Origin: Hymenopellis radicata
Lineage: Eukaryota; Basidiomycota; Agaricomycetes; Agaricales; Physalacriaceae
Reading direction: 5' to 3'
Length of the DNA: 57,808 bases
NCBI GenBank assembly: GCA_015501595.1
Contig: JADNRX010000343.1
Coordinates: 1-57,808, forward strand
The translations under genes and the position numbers were made by a program. The notes beneath the pieces were generated by a model that worked only from the letters and a program-made list of their open reading frames with translations, was not told the origin of the DNA and ran no database searches. Positions 12,044 through 24,495 of this stretch are shown piece after piece; positions within the stretch are counted from its first letter, which is position 1; each line of letters starts with the position of its first letter.

Positions 12044-12285
12044 GGCCGCTGTGGCGAACGAAATGAACGTGGGATGCGGCGCTAGCTGGTGATTGAGTTA
12101 TACTTGGCCTTACACATGTTGCTGGCGCTTACCGAAGATAGAACGTATCTTGCTTCAATATACCCTGAAAGAAGTACAGCAATGAGGCTGACCTCTTCTA
12201 ATTTGGCAATATAATAGTCACCCGATCGATCTCTTAACAGCTGCGGGTCCTTCAGCCCCAGGCCCTCTCCTTGCTTCCCTCCATC
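12044..12285. promoter_or_regulatory. Divergent intergenic region between the RBR fusion gene and the giant GTPase gene
   Basis: Only 242 bp separate the two start codons, which face away from each other, so promoter elements are probably shared. No specific factor site is recognised. An untranslated leader intron of either gene could also lie here. Confidence 0.5.
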
Positions 12286-15200
12286 ATGGCTAACGACTTT
12301 GTCCCTCCTGCTGTTTTTCCGCAGGACGACACAGATAAACGTACGCGTCTCCATTCACAATGAGTACGCGTTGCTGAAACAATGACACTGTCTTAGGTCC
12401 TGAAAAGCGGCAGCGTCTGGACGGTAAGATGCTCGTTTTCTATTATCCTCGGCCGTCGTTGACAGATTTCGAACGGCCTAGACGGCTCTTCCAAGCGAAA
12501 CGGCGCCTCTCAAACTGTGCACGATTCCGATGTCGAGATGCGCGACGTCAGTAACGAGTCCGACAAGTTCAAACGGAAGGCCGACAATATCGATCCTTTG
12601 AACTCGCTGAAAGACACGTATCGACTCCTTGATCTCATCAGCGAGCAAAGCAGTGGAGGCACGGGTACGCTCGCGCGCCTCATACGACAGATCTTGCCCT
12701 CATTATATGCTATTTTATAGTTGACAAGATCATCATCGACCAGCTCTCACTGTCATCTTTCATCAATGACGTCTGCCCTGGCGCGTATCAGTCCATGACT
12801 CGGGTTGACTTCAAGGCCCTCGACCGCCTTTCCTTGCAACCCATTGGTCTATATGGCCCCAAGAACGAACTTGCGGCTTTCCTAGTGTCTGTGGGAGTTC
12901 TTCGTGAAGACGCGTTCGTTGCTCGTTTAATGTCATGGCTGCTTCCAGATTGACATCTCTTCTAGGCAGCAAAGAATTGTCAGCGACAACCTTCATATTG
13001 GTCTCCGCTCGGGTCTCTATCTCGTCAAGGCTTCTCCAGATTCCGCCTATGTTGTTTACTGGCCTGAGAAAACGACATGGAACGACGACTGCGTCAGCTC
13101 GGTCCGTCGCAATCGAGTAACATTTATGAGGTTAGGAACTCGAAAATACCAGCTCTTCGTCGTCGATCTCATGCTTGTTTAGATATCTTTCCAAGATTGC
13201 GCATCAAGTTGTCTGTTTGATACCGCCCGAGATCGCGACCACCATCGTGTGGAAAATAGACGAGAGCGACGACATTCTTCCGATGGACCTCGACGAAGAA
13301 TCATTCGATCGCATGTTCACTTTCGAAGTGTCAAAGTCCAATCAACAGGACGAGGACGTAGCCATGCGACCTGGTTTTGAGGTACATTCTACTATCGACT
13401 TGTCGCAGTGAACTTCAACCATTCTTTAGGTTCACAGCAAAGCTATCGATAGCACTGCCCTCCCCACGGATTCCGACGATGTCATCGAAGATCATACTTA
13501 TCTACCTCGTCTCTTGAACGGGGAGACCACTCAAGCGTTTGTAACAACGTCGTACAAACCGTCGACCAAAACTCGCAACTCCTTCACAAACGAAAGCTGT
13601 TCCCCTCTTAAACTCCGTGATCGCATGTGAGTGAACATCCCATCGAGGGGCTCGTTACTTTACTTATCTCGTCGTTCTTTAGTGTTGAACATGGTCATCT
13701 TTCTATCGACGCTGATGTAGACGATGAGACAATTCACATTTTGGTCAATAATGGTTTGGATAAGTGCTACCCTGACGCGGTCGCAGCTTGGCATAACCGT
13801 GCGAGTACAAATGCGACGGAAATCATGGACTGGAAGGCTGTTCATCACAACGAGCTGAAGGAGGCGGCTCCTAGCGAGGAAGATGTAAGAACGCTGGTCA
13901 GGCATGCCGTTATTAAGAAGGTCCTTGACAAATATCCGTACGTGCGTTCTTTGCGAGTTATCTGCTGAGCTCATTGTATTGCAGGTCTTTCGACAAATCG
14001 GCTCTCTGCGACAACGACGACGACCCAGACAATGCTGATCTTTTCGATGGTACGCCATGCAAGCATCTCCTTACTCATGTTCTGAGACGCGCTCCCTTCA
14101 GAACGGCTCGATGCCCTCATCAGTATGTACCCATCGTTCCAAGACGCTTTGGATAAAACCGATATCAAGGCAATCACGAAGAAGGACTTCACAAGTCTAA
14201 AGAAACGCATCATCGGGACCAGAGACTTCCTTGATACTCATCTCGATCTGTCATCCGAAGATCGCGAGTCCTTCCTTTCAGCCATGGGTCTGGAACAATC
14301 CCCCGCCAAGTCCGAGCGTAAGGGATTCTTTGCCTCCGTTGCCTCCTCCATTGTCAGTTATTGCACGAAGTCGGGACATACTTACAAGTTGGAAAAGCTC
14401 ACAGAGCTTTCCAACTCTATTCCTGATGGACAGTTTCTCGCCAACTTTGACGAGTATCACCAAGTGGAGCCGCGACTTCGAGAGCTCACAGAAGAGGCCA
14501 AAGAGCTTGCCGCCGCGCATGTACAGCATGAAATAGATCGGCACTCGAAGACGTTAACAGCCAAAGCGATGGCGGCAATCAAGGACGCATGCAAGAATCA
14601 GCTCTCAAGGGAGGAAAACAACCGCCGCGAGCAAGCACGACGCGAGTCCCAAGCTCAATTGCTTTCTGCCATTAATGATGCCAATGGAGACCATCTGTAA
14701 GCCACTCTTCTCAACCTTTTGATGGTCCTTGAGCGAGTGCGCAGATGTCCGCTACACATCGAATTCATATCCCGACGATCAGTCTCGTATAGCTCCAGTC
14801 TGCGTAAGTTTCCGACTTAGCTCTTGATATCCCAACATAGCTGACAATTGGTGTAGACAGTGACTTTTTGGTAACTGGGTCCACTACTCGCAAGACTGAT
14901 CCCGTACTTGTTTATACCGTGCATGTGCTTCAGATCGCGCAGGACCACCAGCAGACGATGAAGATGGATCCCAGCTTCGTCCCTAACCCCCATGTCGCTG
15001 ATCGTTTCAATCATAGCTTCGAGATGCCACTCTCTCATCGCATCCTGTATGTTCCACGTTTGTTTGATTATCGGTGTAATTTAACAGTGCGCTTAGCTAT
15101 TTTCATGTTGTCGAAGGGGGAAAGCTACTGCTTATCGTCGGCGATGGAAGCAACGTCTCGGTTTACTTCGAGAGCGGTTACTCCCTCCAGAATGCTATCG

Positions 15201-18200
15201 CCCATCGCCGTTCGAAGAAGGTTGTCCACGAGGATAAATTAGAGCAAAATCTTCTGTTTGCATTCGACGAGCGCAAACGCATGCTTCTCATTTGCGCCCC
15301 CACCAAGGTCTGTCTTCACATTGTTTTTTTGTGTCAGTGGTTTACAATCGCTCGTAGTTACAATTACACTTGTTCTGCTTTGACGAGTCTTTTGGCGTAC
15401 TACAAGGTTGGGGAAGTGCCGTTGCTCTCATGAACTGGTACCAGCCCGGAGTTTCCATCGTACACGCCTGCTTCATTCTGAACAACGAAGAAGTCTTTCT
15501 CGTTGATTCGTCCGGGCAGGCCCGAATATTTTCCCTTGTCGCCCAGCAATTCCGGTAGGATGCTTCATTCTCAATCACAACGACCGACTGACTCCGCCAC
15601 AGACCTGCCACGTTGTCATTGAACACGATTCCCGATTCTATTCATCCGTCGCCTGATGGTGCATGTCTCTTCATGGTCAAACAAGACCAAGACTCAGAGG
15701 AGACAATGATCCATGCCTACCACTGCAGTACATTTGGCTCTGGCGAACCATTTACTCATACTCTGCCGTTCAAGCCTTCCGGACCGTTGCTGTTGACGGC
15801 TCTTATTAATCGTGTTTCCGTTCACCTCGTGGGCCTAGACTTCGAGTCTCACGTCGCGCGTTCCTTTGCTTTCGATATCACGACGAAAATCACCGAGTTC
15901 CAATTCAAGGAGCAAAACGCTCGCAAAGTCACTACTCTTGACTGTCGAACAGTTCACAACTCGTTGATTGACTGCCATTCGGACGTATGGACGCGTTTTC
16001 CCGTCGTCGCTGCTATCCGCCATCATTTGGCCGATGTCAGGAAGGCGAAGAAAACCCTTCTATTCGCCACGGATCGTGACTTTGGGAACTATCGCCCGCA
16101 CTTCGACTCGCTCGTGTTGGAATTCGAGCACGCAACTGGAAAACCGACGGAGAATACATTGGTGGATATCCATGTCTCCGCGGTTCCCTTACGGGACCTG
16201 CATGCTGAAGTTGGGAAGTTGCTCCTGTCCGAGTTTCGACTGGGAGAGTGGCTCGTGGCCTTTTTATGTCTTATACCAATCCATATTGCTGTTACGCGCG
16301 AGAATCGCTTCTTGCCATTGAAGGATGGTGTCATCTCGCCGGCATGGGAGAAGACTCTCCTCGGGGCTGAAGTTGGCAAGATTGTCGACAGCCTGACTTT
16401 GGGTTGGTACGAGTCCATCTTCCAGTCGTACATGGCGCAAAAGGCATGTCTAGATTCAGAGGAATTCGATCTCTCGCTGATTCATATGCTTAGCCTGTCA
16501 AGGTCGTATCGTCCATGGGTAGGTCGCTTGCTATTGATTGTCCCACAGTCAAGTGTTTTGACACTGTAGCTCTATAGGTGAACAGTCCGTCGGAAAGAGC
16601 TACAGTCTGAACCACCTGGTCGACTCATCGTTCGCAGGCAGTGCCATGCGCACGACAGGTAACCTTTAAGTTCATGTTTATTTGTTTGCATGTCTGACTA
16701 GGCTCAGAGGGAGTGTGGCTATCATGTACACCGACGGACGATGCGTTAGTTGTCGCCTTGGACTTCGAGGGTAAGCCGCCGGCAGTCTTGAAAAGGAGCG
16801 TATCACTGCTGATAATCGGGCAGGCGTTCACAGTATCGAGCGATCGGCGCAAGAAGACACTTTGCTTGTTCTCTTTAATACCGCCATATCCAATCTCGTG
16901 AGATCCCATGCTTGAATATGTCAATCCGTTCTAACTTGAATGCAGGTCCTCTTCAGAAACAATTTTGCGTTCTCTAGGAATATAACTGGCTTATTCCAGT
17001 CCTTCCAATCTTCGTCAACTGTCCTTGATCCTGCTGCGAATCCAACTCTCTTCCAATCGACGCTTGTCATCATCATCAAGGTCTGAGTCATTCAAGTCCA
17101 AACGTTTCGTAATTGCGATTAACGCTGTTCTACATAGGATGTGGTCGATTCCGATAAAAACGAGATTGTCAAAGAGTATGCACCCTTACTGCTGATCTCA
17201 ATTCGGTTCTTATGCTGTTTATTTAGGTTCTCGCTCAAGTTCCAGGCATGTCTGCCTCTTCGTTCGTTCTGGCCTTGTAATTGAACTCTCACTAGAAAAT
17301 CGTCCAAGAAGAACAGGATTCAAACTTCATTTCACGACTGCATGCCGGACGCCTGAACATCGTCCCATGGCCCGTTATAGAGTCAAAGAATTTCTATACC
17401 TTGTTCCATGCTCTCCGGAAGCGACTTGACCAACAAACAGTGACACATCCCGCTGCCGGACAGTTCCTGCTCACCCTCAAGACCCTCATGGCGAAATTGA
17501 AGGTCAGCATCTTCTTTGTGTAGTTGCGGCAAGTAGATTCTTACTCAGGCATAGGCTAACGATTGGGGCTCAATCTCCCGTGAGAGCTTTTCTGATGCGT
17601 ATAAGTAACACGTTTAATTACTTCTACAGAGACGCTGGTTGCTCATCGCGCTCAACAACTCACTAATTTACTCCCGGTGGCTATGATGTATGGTCTTGCC
17701 GAGATTGAACCTCAGGAAGAGCCGCTCAAGGTCAGGATCATGTCCTAGTGACAGTCGCGGATCGCTGAATGCGCTGTACAGAATTTCGACACGGATGAGC
17801 TCATACAACCTGACGCGGAAGCAAACATCATCTTATGGCTGGACACTCCGTCTTCGCGAGCGAGTAGGGACAGGTTACTCTCCGACCTTTCCCACACCTG
17901 GCAAGGGTTTTCCATGCGAGCCAAAATGTCCGAGCTTAAGTGGTTTGCCGGCTTATCTGAATATCTGCACGGCCTCGTCGATGCTAGAATTGACCTTGTC
18001 CGTCAATGGATCGAGGTCAATCTTTCGCGCTTCTCTGCTAGTCACGCAAGTATCTCCGACTTGGGGCGCGAATTCGAGAAGCTACAGGTTGATCTGAAGT
18101 CTGGCGTCGAACTATGTCGCATGAAATGCGCTTCGTGCAATCTGCTATGTGTGGGGAATCGACGACATGATTCTGACGTTCAGCATGACTGTCAGACGTC

Positions 18201-21079
18201 TCACGTCTGCCCCCAGCCTTGCGAATACGTAGACGAACACGAGGGAGAAACAAAGCCCTGCGGTTATCCGTACGTTCGTCCTTCAAACAAATTGCCAGGT
18301 GTACTGAATTGCTTTCGTAGAGCGGGACATAGTGGTATGCATATGTACGCATGTTGCGGCTTGGTTCTTTGCCTGGATTTGACCGGTCTATAGATGCGCG
18401 GTCGACACTCATCTTTGCGGACAGCCATGTGGACTCAAGGGTCGTCCGGGTGTTTGGGAGAATGCACACAGGTTTCCTTACATGAGGGTGATCATTTGTG
18501 TGATTCTAAAAATCATGCCTGTGGTCAGGTAGGTCTTCTTCTTTTTACCTGTTTACAGCGATCGATTGATACGTGTCAATTAGCCTTGCAGTCTTCAAGA
18601 CGTGAAGTTACCCGGCGGTAAAAGGTATACGTGCAAGAACACATGCACGATTTCGAGGTATGTTTCTTTGTGGCGCAGTCGCATTCAGACATGTTCTCAG
18701 AAGTATTTTTAAAGTGACGAGGACCACGAGACACATGTCTGTGAGAATAGGATGTGTCCGATAACCTGCGAGCTCTGTAAACGGCTTTGTGCTTTCGATG
18801 ATCATTTGCACGCCCAAAAGTCCGACGCTGTCCATCTGTGCGGGTGAGTTTAAAGCTCTGCATGCTTAAGCCGGTATTTGACGCGGCGATGGTGCAGTCA
18901 AGAGCACTCGTGTATGGCACTTTGCGCGTCCCCCGGAAGCTGCGATATCGAGACTGCTCCGCAGTCCATCAAGGCAACTTTCACGGGACGCCATGAAACG
19001 TTCGAGTATACCAAGGTTTGCGTCTTCGTTGTGCTCCCCAAGTTCTTACTGATAGTTCGTTCCATAGTACTCGCAGGGTGTGTGTTCTGATGTTGAGGAA
19101 AGTCCTCTTATACTCACGGACGGTTTCAGTTGCAAAGAGGCTGAAGTGCGTTATTATGATACCTTCCGGAGAGCGACGTCATCCTGGCCCGCACGTTCAT
19201 ACGACGGATCCTACCCGTGTACATTTCTGTGAAGAGAGGTACGCGTTGAGCCTTTTCTTCGAGACTGCCGTACTTAGCTAGAATGTAGCTGCGACAACTG
19301 CGGGTATTTCTGTACCCTGCCACTCGGTGCGGCCATTCTTAGGCTGCCAATGACGGTATCTCATCTTCCATTTCAGGGCACCCGCAACAGTTTCACGAGA
19401 CTAGTCACGGATCGATGTCCAAGGCGCGATGGGCCATTGACGGCCCCGCTGGTACGACACTGGAGGTTGACGGTCACAAGTATGGATCCGAAGACGACGG
19501 AGCACCAATGATGTGCAATCTCGTTTGTACTAACCTGGGCCGGCATGTCCACTTGGATTACTGCCGAACCAAAGATGGTCGCTGCACAGGAACCGAAGTC
19601 TGCCATGTCGAGGGAAATGTGCGATTTAATCCCAACCCCGCTCAGCCCAAAGACTGGATCTCTCATTCGTTGTTCTGGAGACGCTCAGGTACGATAGATA
19701 AACTTGTATGCCAAGTTGTCTCGTACTCAACTTTCTTTCAAGGCTTCAAAGGTGACGAGTATACGTGGCCATGTTGAACGTCTTACCGAATATCGCACAG
19801 ATCCCTACTCTCGCGACGATCAGACAAACTTTGCCAAGTGGTTAGTGGAACTCGTTATGAGGTGATCGAGCAGCTAATAATTTTATCTAGCGATGCTATG
19901 TGTCCAGGTAGTTCATAGACAGTCATGTTCTCGTCTTGTCGCTGAAGACTGGTACAGGTCCTGAGCACAAAGCAGGACCAAATACGCAAGCGCAGCCGTC
20001 GCATTGTATCTTACCTTTGTTCCACGCCCCAGAGACATCGGACCGCAATGTTGGACTTGGTTATCGCTCGCACGATGGACACGTCTTCCCTTGCAAGAAT
20101 CCAGCTGTTCTTCAGCAAGCCTTCCATGTGTAAGTCTCAATTCGCCATGTCGTTCTGACACTAATGTCTTCCAGCATCTTCGTTATCGACAGGCACGTGT
20201 ACTGGCAGAATATTACCAGTATTAACCTTACAGTGTCATACATAGGTCTAGCTCGATGGGATGTCGCGATCGCTTGCCGCTTCCCAACACCCCGGTTACG
20301 GTGCAAATTCAAAGAACGGCGAACAACCGATTGGGAGCTGTGTACTCAGCACTCTATGGTTTTTGGACTTCGAGGCGTGCTGCTGTTACCGGTCAAGCCC
20401 AAGGAGCAGCGACAAACCGGAGAGACGCTTACAGTGTCATCCTCTTTGACCATACCACGAGCACGGTACTTGCGAATGACTTCACGAGCAGTCCGGAAGA
20501 TCTTCTCAATACTGTATCACGTTACGGGACGGGGGGCGGTACCGACTTTGAATTAGCGCTCGATGCTGCGAAGACCGTAATGCGTCAGCATTGGAGCACA
20601 GAACGGTACTGTTCCGCTTTACTTATGGGCTGTGGCCGACCCGACTAAGGCACTTTGACAGTACCCCGGTCGTGATTTTCTTGTCTGACGGAGAATGCTC
20701 TCTTCCCGATGCAAAGGTGCAGGACCTATGCCGAGCGTCGATCACGTTGGGGTAGGTCTTTCTTTGTACCCGATCAGCCAAGTCTGACTCTTGTGTAGGA
20801 AATCGTTGTCTCTACACACTGTTTCCTTCGGAACAGGTCCGGAGGTTCTACGTCGCATGGCGCGCCTCGCTCTGGATATCCAAGCCAGCGCGCCTGCTGA
20901 TCCTAACGCGCCAGTCGGGTCTCGTATCGATTCTTCATTCTCCGAAGCATTGGATAGTGTAAGTGCCGCGTTGAGAGCAGTGATGGATTATTGATCGGTT
21001 GTAGGTTCGACTGGCTACTACGTTCTTGAGCATCGCGGAATCGCTGCGAAAGCCGAGAGGTGCCCTCATGCAAGGGTGA
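12286..21079 (+). CDS. Giant protein: beta-propeller-like region, GBP-type GTPase, Cys-rich region, C-terminal vWA domain
   Basis: A single very large gene of well over 2,000 residues in many exons, starting MANDFVPPAVFPQDD and stopping at 21077-21079. Order: a helical N-terminal part; a strand-rich region at about 14.8-15.6 kb (KLLLIVGDGSNVSVY, EEVFLVDSSGQARIFSL), propeller-like; a P-loop (GEQSVGKSYSLNHL, exon from 16578) followed by RTTEGVWLS, then LDFEG (G3) and IIIKDV (G4-like), the motif set of the GBP/atlastin (GB1/RHD3) class; a long Cys/His-rich zinc-binding-like stretch at about 18.1-19.9 kb with repeated H-x-C and C-G-x-P-C units; and a vWA domain whose MIDAS reads DRSSS, with FLSDGE further on. 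The function is not established; the class resembles very large inducible GTPases. Two splice sites are unusual: a non-consensus donor before the P-loop exon and a GC donor inside the MIDAS. The junction near 12930-12965 is not resolved. Confidence 0.8.
20193..20245 (+). other. GC-AG intron splitting the vWA MIDAS motif
   Basis: The exon ends ATC GAC AG and the next begins G TCT AGC TCG ATG, giving D-R-S-S-S-M. The intron begins GCACGT and ends ATAG. The nearest GT donor would bring a stop codon into frame. The decayed copy has the same GC donor at 51036. Confidence 0.75.
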
Positions 21080-22003
21080 TTGATCAGAATTGAAGGCAAC
21101 TGTACTATTATCACCGCATTTTTTCCTTGGCTCTCATGTTATAGAAAATGCTTACACTCGTGAATGACAGAGATTTGAAGTTGTAATTTTTCCGATCACG
21201 GCATCCGCATAGTAGATAACGAAAATCTGTACCACTTGCTCAGACGAGAAGCACATTCCAATGTGGACGAGGGCGCCTGGCCAGATACGTATTTTGGTTC
21301 TCGTGCTAAGATGAGGCCCTGAGACGGTGCTCGTGCTATGCCTCTATCCGCTGACCACGTCGGTCGGCGCCCTCATGGTCACCCAACTCGCATTGGTCGC
21401 AAGCCCATCCACCACCTTCAGACCTCCTGCCCAACGTTCGAAACACGATTCAAAAGCTCACACGGGAATCGGGTCAGCCATGGTATTGGATCTGCTGCGC
21501 CAATTCTCGTCCATCCAATGTGGAAGTGCTCGCACGATATCGGACATGGTTGCATTCTTCGTACGCGCAACGGCTTGTCCTGGAGTACAGCCTTCACCTT
21601 GTCATAACTTCTTCGCCGGCACCTAATCCATCGATCGTCATAGTGAGTACCTTCCTGATCGTAGTAAGTGTCCCTTTCCTACCCTCGTCGTATCCCAGCA
21701 CTCATTTTCCAGCATTCAGTATGCACTAAACAGAATTCGAGTCGTCCTTCAATGCCGCCCGACCTAGAATTGCCAGGCCGCGTGTTGCCGACAAAAGTTG
21801 AGCGCTCTTTCCTTCTTACCGCGATGTCGTCGTTTGTTCACTTGCTGATTCGTTTGATTTAATTTTAGTCTGTTTACGAGCTGTGGACTGCTGAGTGTCC
21901 ATGTAGTGCTAGGACTGTTGGAGGTAAGTCCAACCTTGTCCCAATCGATTGCGCTGTTTACTCACGACTGTCTTGCTAGATTTCAACGCGCGTTACACCA
22001 GAG
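21080..22003. other. No gene recognised
   Basis: Up to about 21210 this is the 3' flank shared with the partial copy near 52 kb. Beyond that I see only short, unsupported open frames. Confidence 0.5.
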
Positions 22004-22481
22004 TCATGATCTCTTAACCTGGAACATCGTACTGCAGCGGGCCTTTCGCCGCCACTCGCATGCCCTTTTGGAAACGCGGAGCGGAGCCTTCTTCACAAAG
22101 CCGAAACGCTCATCGATGAGCATCGCTCGTAGCTCGTCGTGTAGATACTCGAGCCGGAACTTTTGTGCTGCCTCGATCAAAGGTACGAGCTCGTCGAGTG
22201 AAGCGATCTGTGGATTAGGAACGGGATACATGAACTGAAGCAGCGCGCAGAAAACAGCTTTGCTCTCTGTGCACTCGATGTCGACGTCTTTTGGAACAGA
22301 GGATCCGGACAAAGGCTGGGGTAGGGAAAACATGTCTTTGAAAAAAGGCGAAGATGCACTTATGCACGGCGAACCTGGCGCCATCGCAGGACGCGAGGAC
22401 GACGTCGGCGTCAGCAGAGTTGAACTCGAGGATGTCTTTTGTGTGGGTCATTTGAACAAGATGGTTATCAATTATGAACAA
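22004..22481 (-). pseudogene. BTB/POZ-domain gene, probably broken
   Basis: On the minus strand the N-terminal frame reads ADADVVLASCDGARFAVHK, the first strands of a BTB fold. The rest of the fold is in another frame: SSPFFKDMFSLPQPLSG, then AVFCALLQFMYPVPNP and LIEAAQKFRLEYLHDELRA. Family members have about seven residues between V-H-K and S-P-F-F. Here only about ten bases separate them, so roughly eleven bases are missing and the frame is lost. The C-terminal frame also runs out early after the ACEWR helix. No intron of normal size can bridge the break. Either a pseudogene or a sequence error; the size of the gap favours a real deletion. Confidence 0.65.
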
Positions 22482-23268
22482 AACGTATACTTCGGAATGT
22501 CCCTTTTCGGCGATAGTGATCGCGACGGAAGCACAAACACGTCAACGCGACTGCTACTAAGTATCAGGCTACTTGTTACATTTCTTACGAGAGCGGACAC
22601 GCGACCGCCGAATCATTTTGGTCCAAGTGGAACGAAAGGCGTGCTTTAGCAACATCACCTTCCTGGAAAGCAACAGCATCCATCTGAGTACTACTTTCTG
22701 CCTCCCATATCTCAGCGTACGGTCCCATTTCTTCGATATTCATGTTCGTAATTGAACAGAGCGCCACCCAGGGTGCCTAACATTGAGGCTGAGAGGATCA
22801 TTTACCTTTCTGAGATCGAAAGCGCGTCTTTTCTTTTTGTTATGATTCAGGCAAGGACGACATTGAGCGTCGTTTTCTAGGTCTGAGCTGCAGAGCTCGG
22901 ACACCGGGTTCTAGCAGGACTAGGCATCACGATGAAGAGAGATGTCAACTTGTACTGGGTGAATGAGTGTACAAGAGAAGGAAGCTGTATTCGACGGCAT
23001 CAATCTGAATATAGCGGGATAGGACTGACATTCAATCCAAAGCCAGTGATTGATCCTGCACTAAGTAGATGTGTCATCATGTGATGCTAGCTGAGTTCAC
23101 GCCGCAACGGTAGATTCGCTTTTGAGAGAGACAAAACATAACTCGCCATGGTTAGAAGATCCATTCCTGACAGATTACACAGTCGCGAGCGATTGGATGG
23201 GATGCTTGAGAGAGAACGTCACACGTCAAGAAGGTTGATACTTTTACTAGTCTACCACAAATGTTCTC
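22482..23268. other. No gene recognised
   Basis: No coding signal on either strand beyond short shadow frames. Nothing repetitive was noticed. Confidence 0.5.
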
Positions 23269-24419
23269 CTACCACCTCCATTCAATTTGACCCTCGCTTC
23301 TTCCTCTTACGCCCTTGAAGGGGTGTATTCCTCACTGATGGTAAATTTGGACACTCGAAGGCTGGAGAATGTATGCGAGGACACAGAGAAGCGGACCAGG
23401 ACGACATGAGCCGGTGAGGGTCTGTGAGAAAGATTAATTGAAGAGTCGGCAAAAATCGAGGAAAAGACACACGTCGATTCAGGGTTCCACTCTGCTTTCA
23501 ACGCGTATCGCCCAGTGGGGGGAATCTGGGGCATCTCAAAACGGAGGACATGAGAGCGCGCGTCCCAGGTCCACGAAGACCCGATTCCACGTAAACCTGG
23601 TACAAGCGAACCAAACGGGATTTCGAGTTCGACCTTTTCCATGATATGCGTCGTCATGCGCGACGTCAAAAGGATTTCAAACTTTCCAGGGAAGAGATTA
23701 TCTTCAACGCGATAGGAATGGGAGGCGCCTGAGGCAACTGATAGTCGGCCAGGACAAACTTGCCATCGGGGGTACGAAGGACATGCTCTGGTGGCTGGAC
23801 CACCTGGCGAGGCGAATGCATGGGTGAAACGCGGGATGGGTGATAAGAGAAGGGTTCGATAGAGTCAATGTACAATCTGGAACGCCGGACAGCCGTGAAT
23901 CAACGTCGATTCTGCCTCGGACGGAGGAGGATAATGTGTTTCCGGTCCGGGATACAAGCGCCTTTAGAGTCTCGACAATGTCAAAGTAGATCTCGTTATT
24001 AACGTGTCTGACGCCTGCGCGGCGCCATGGAATAGGGCTGGTAAAGGGCTTGGGGCATTCGACTGGCCGCCGAGGAGGGAGTTGAGTAATGACGGAGGGG
24101 TCACGATGTCGCGTAGGGCGTTCGGGGAGGTGGTCAGCGGGTGTCCGGCATCGAGGCTCTCGGCGATGAGCTGATATACGATGTCAAAGTTGTCCTGCAG
24201 CGCGACGGCGTTGACGCCGTCACCAAAATATGCCTTGAGGACGTTTACGAAGGCATTGAGGAAAGCTATTCCGAGCAGCGGATCCGTCGGCGGAGAGAGC
24301 GCGCAGACTAGGTGGATATCGTTACATGGTACGCTCACTTGGTCGTACAGAACGGCATTTGTGGACTGCAGAATCGGTCGCTGGGCGGCGTCCAAGATGA
24401 TGAGGCCATCCAGAGGCAT
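23269..24419 (-). CDS. APM3: AP-3 adaptor complex subunit mu
   Basis: Medium chain of the AP-3 adaptor, which sorts cargo from Golgi/endosomes to the vacuole. It starts at 24419 with MPLDGLIILDAAQRPILQS, the longin-type N-terminus of mu chains. ALQDNFDIVYQLIAESLDAG and GHPLTTSPNALRDIVTPPSL are AP-3 mu hallmarks. The mu-homology domain follows: GVRHVNNEIYFDIVETL, RLSGVPDCTLTLSNPSL, HPCIRLARW, TTHIMEKVELEIPFG. The frame changes by one base near 23770 (in a run of five G on the plus strand), near 23700, and probably near 23318, where the usual Y-x-P-F-K-G-V-R ending appears only after a shift. Each change equals loss of one base. Head-to-head with RPAP1, start codons 76 bp apart. Real if the shifts are sequence errors; otherwise a recent pseudogene. 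Confidence 0.85.
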
Positions 24420-24495
24420 GCAGTGGTTGTGGCCGTCGGCGTGTTGATGGTCGATGACAGAGCCGGTGACACGCCGATCTTGAACTACAACCACG
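24420..24495. promoter_or_regulatory. 76-bp divergent promoter of APM3 and RPAP1
   Basis: The two start codons face away from each other across 76 bp, too short for separate promoters. No known factor site was recognised. Confidence 0.55.
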
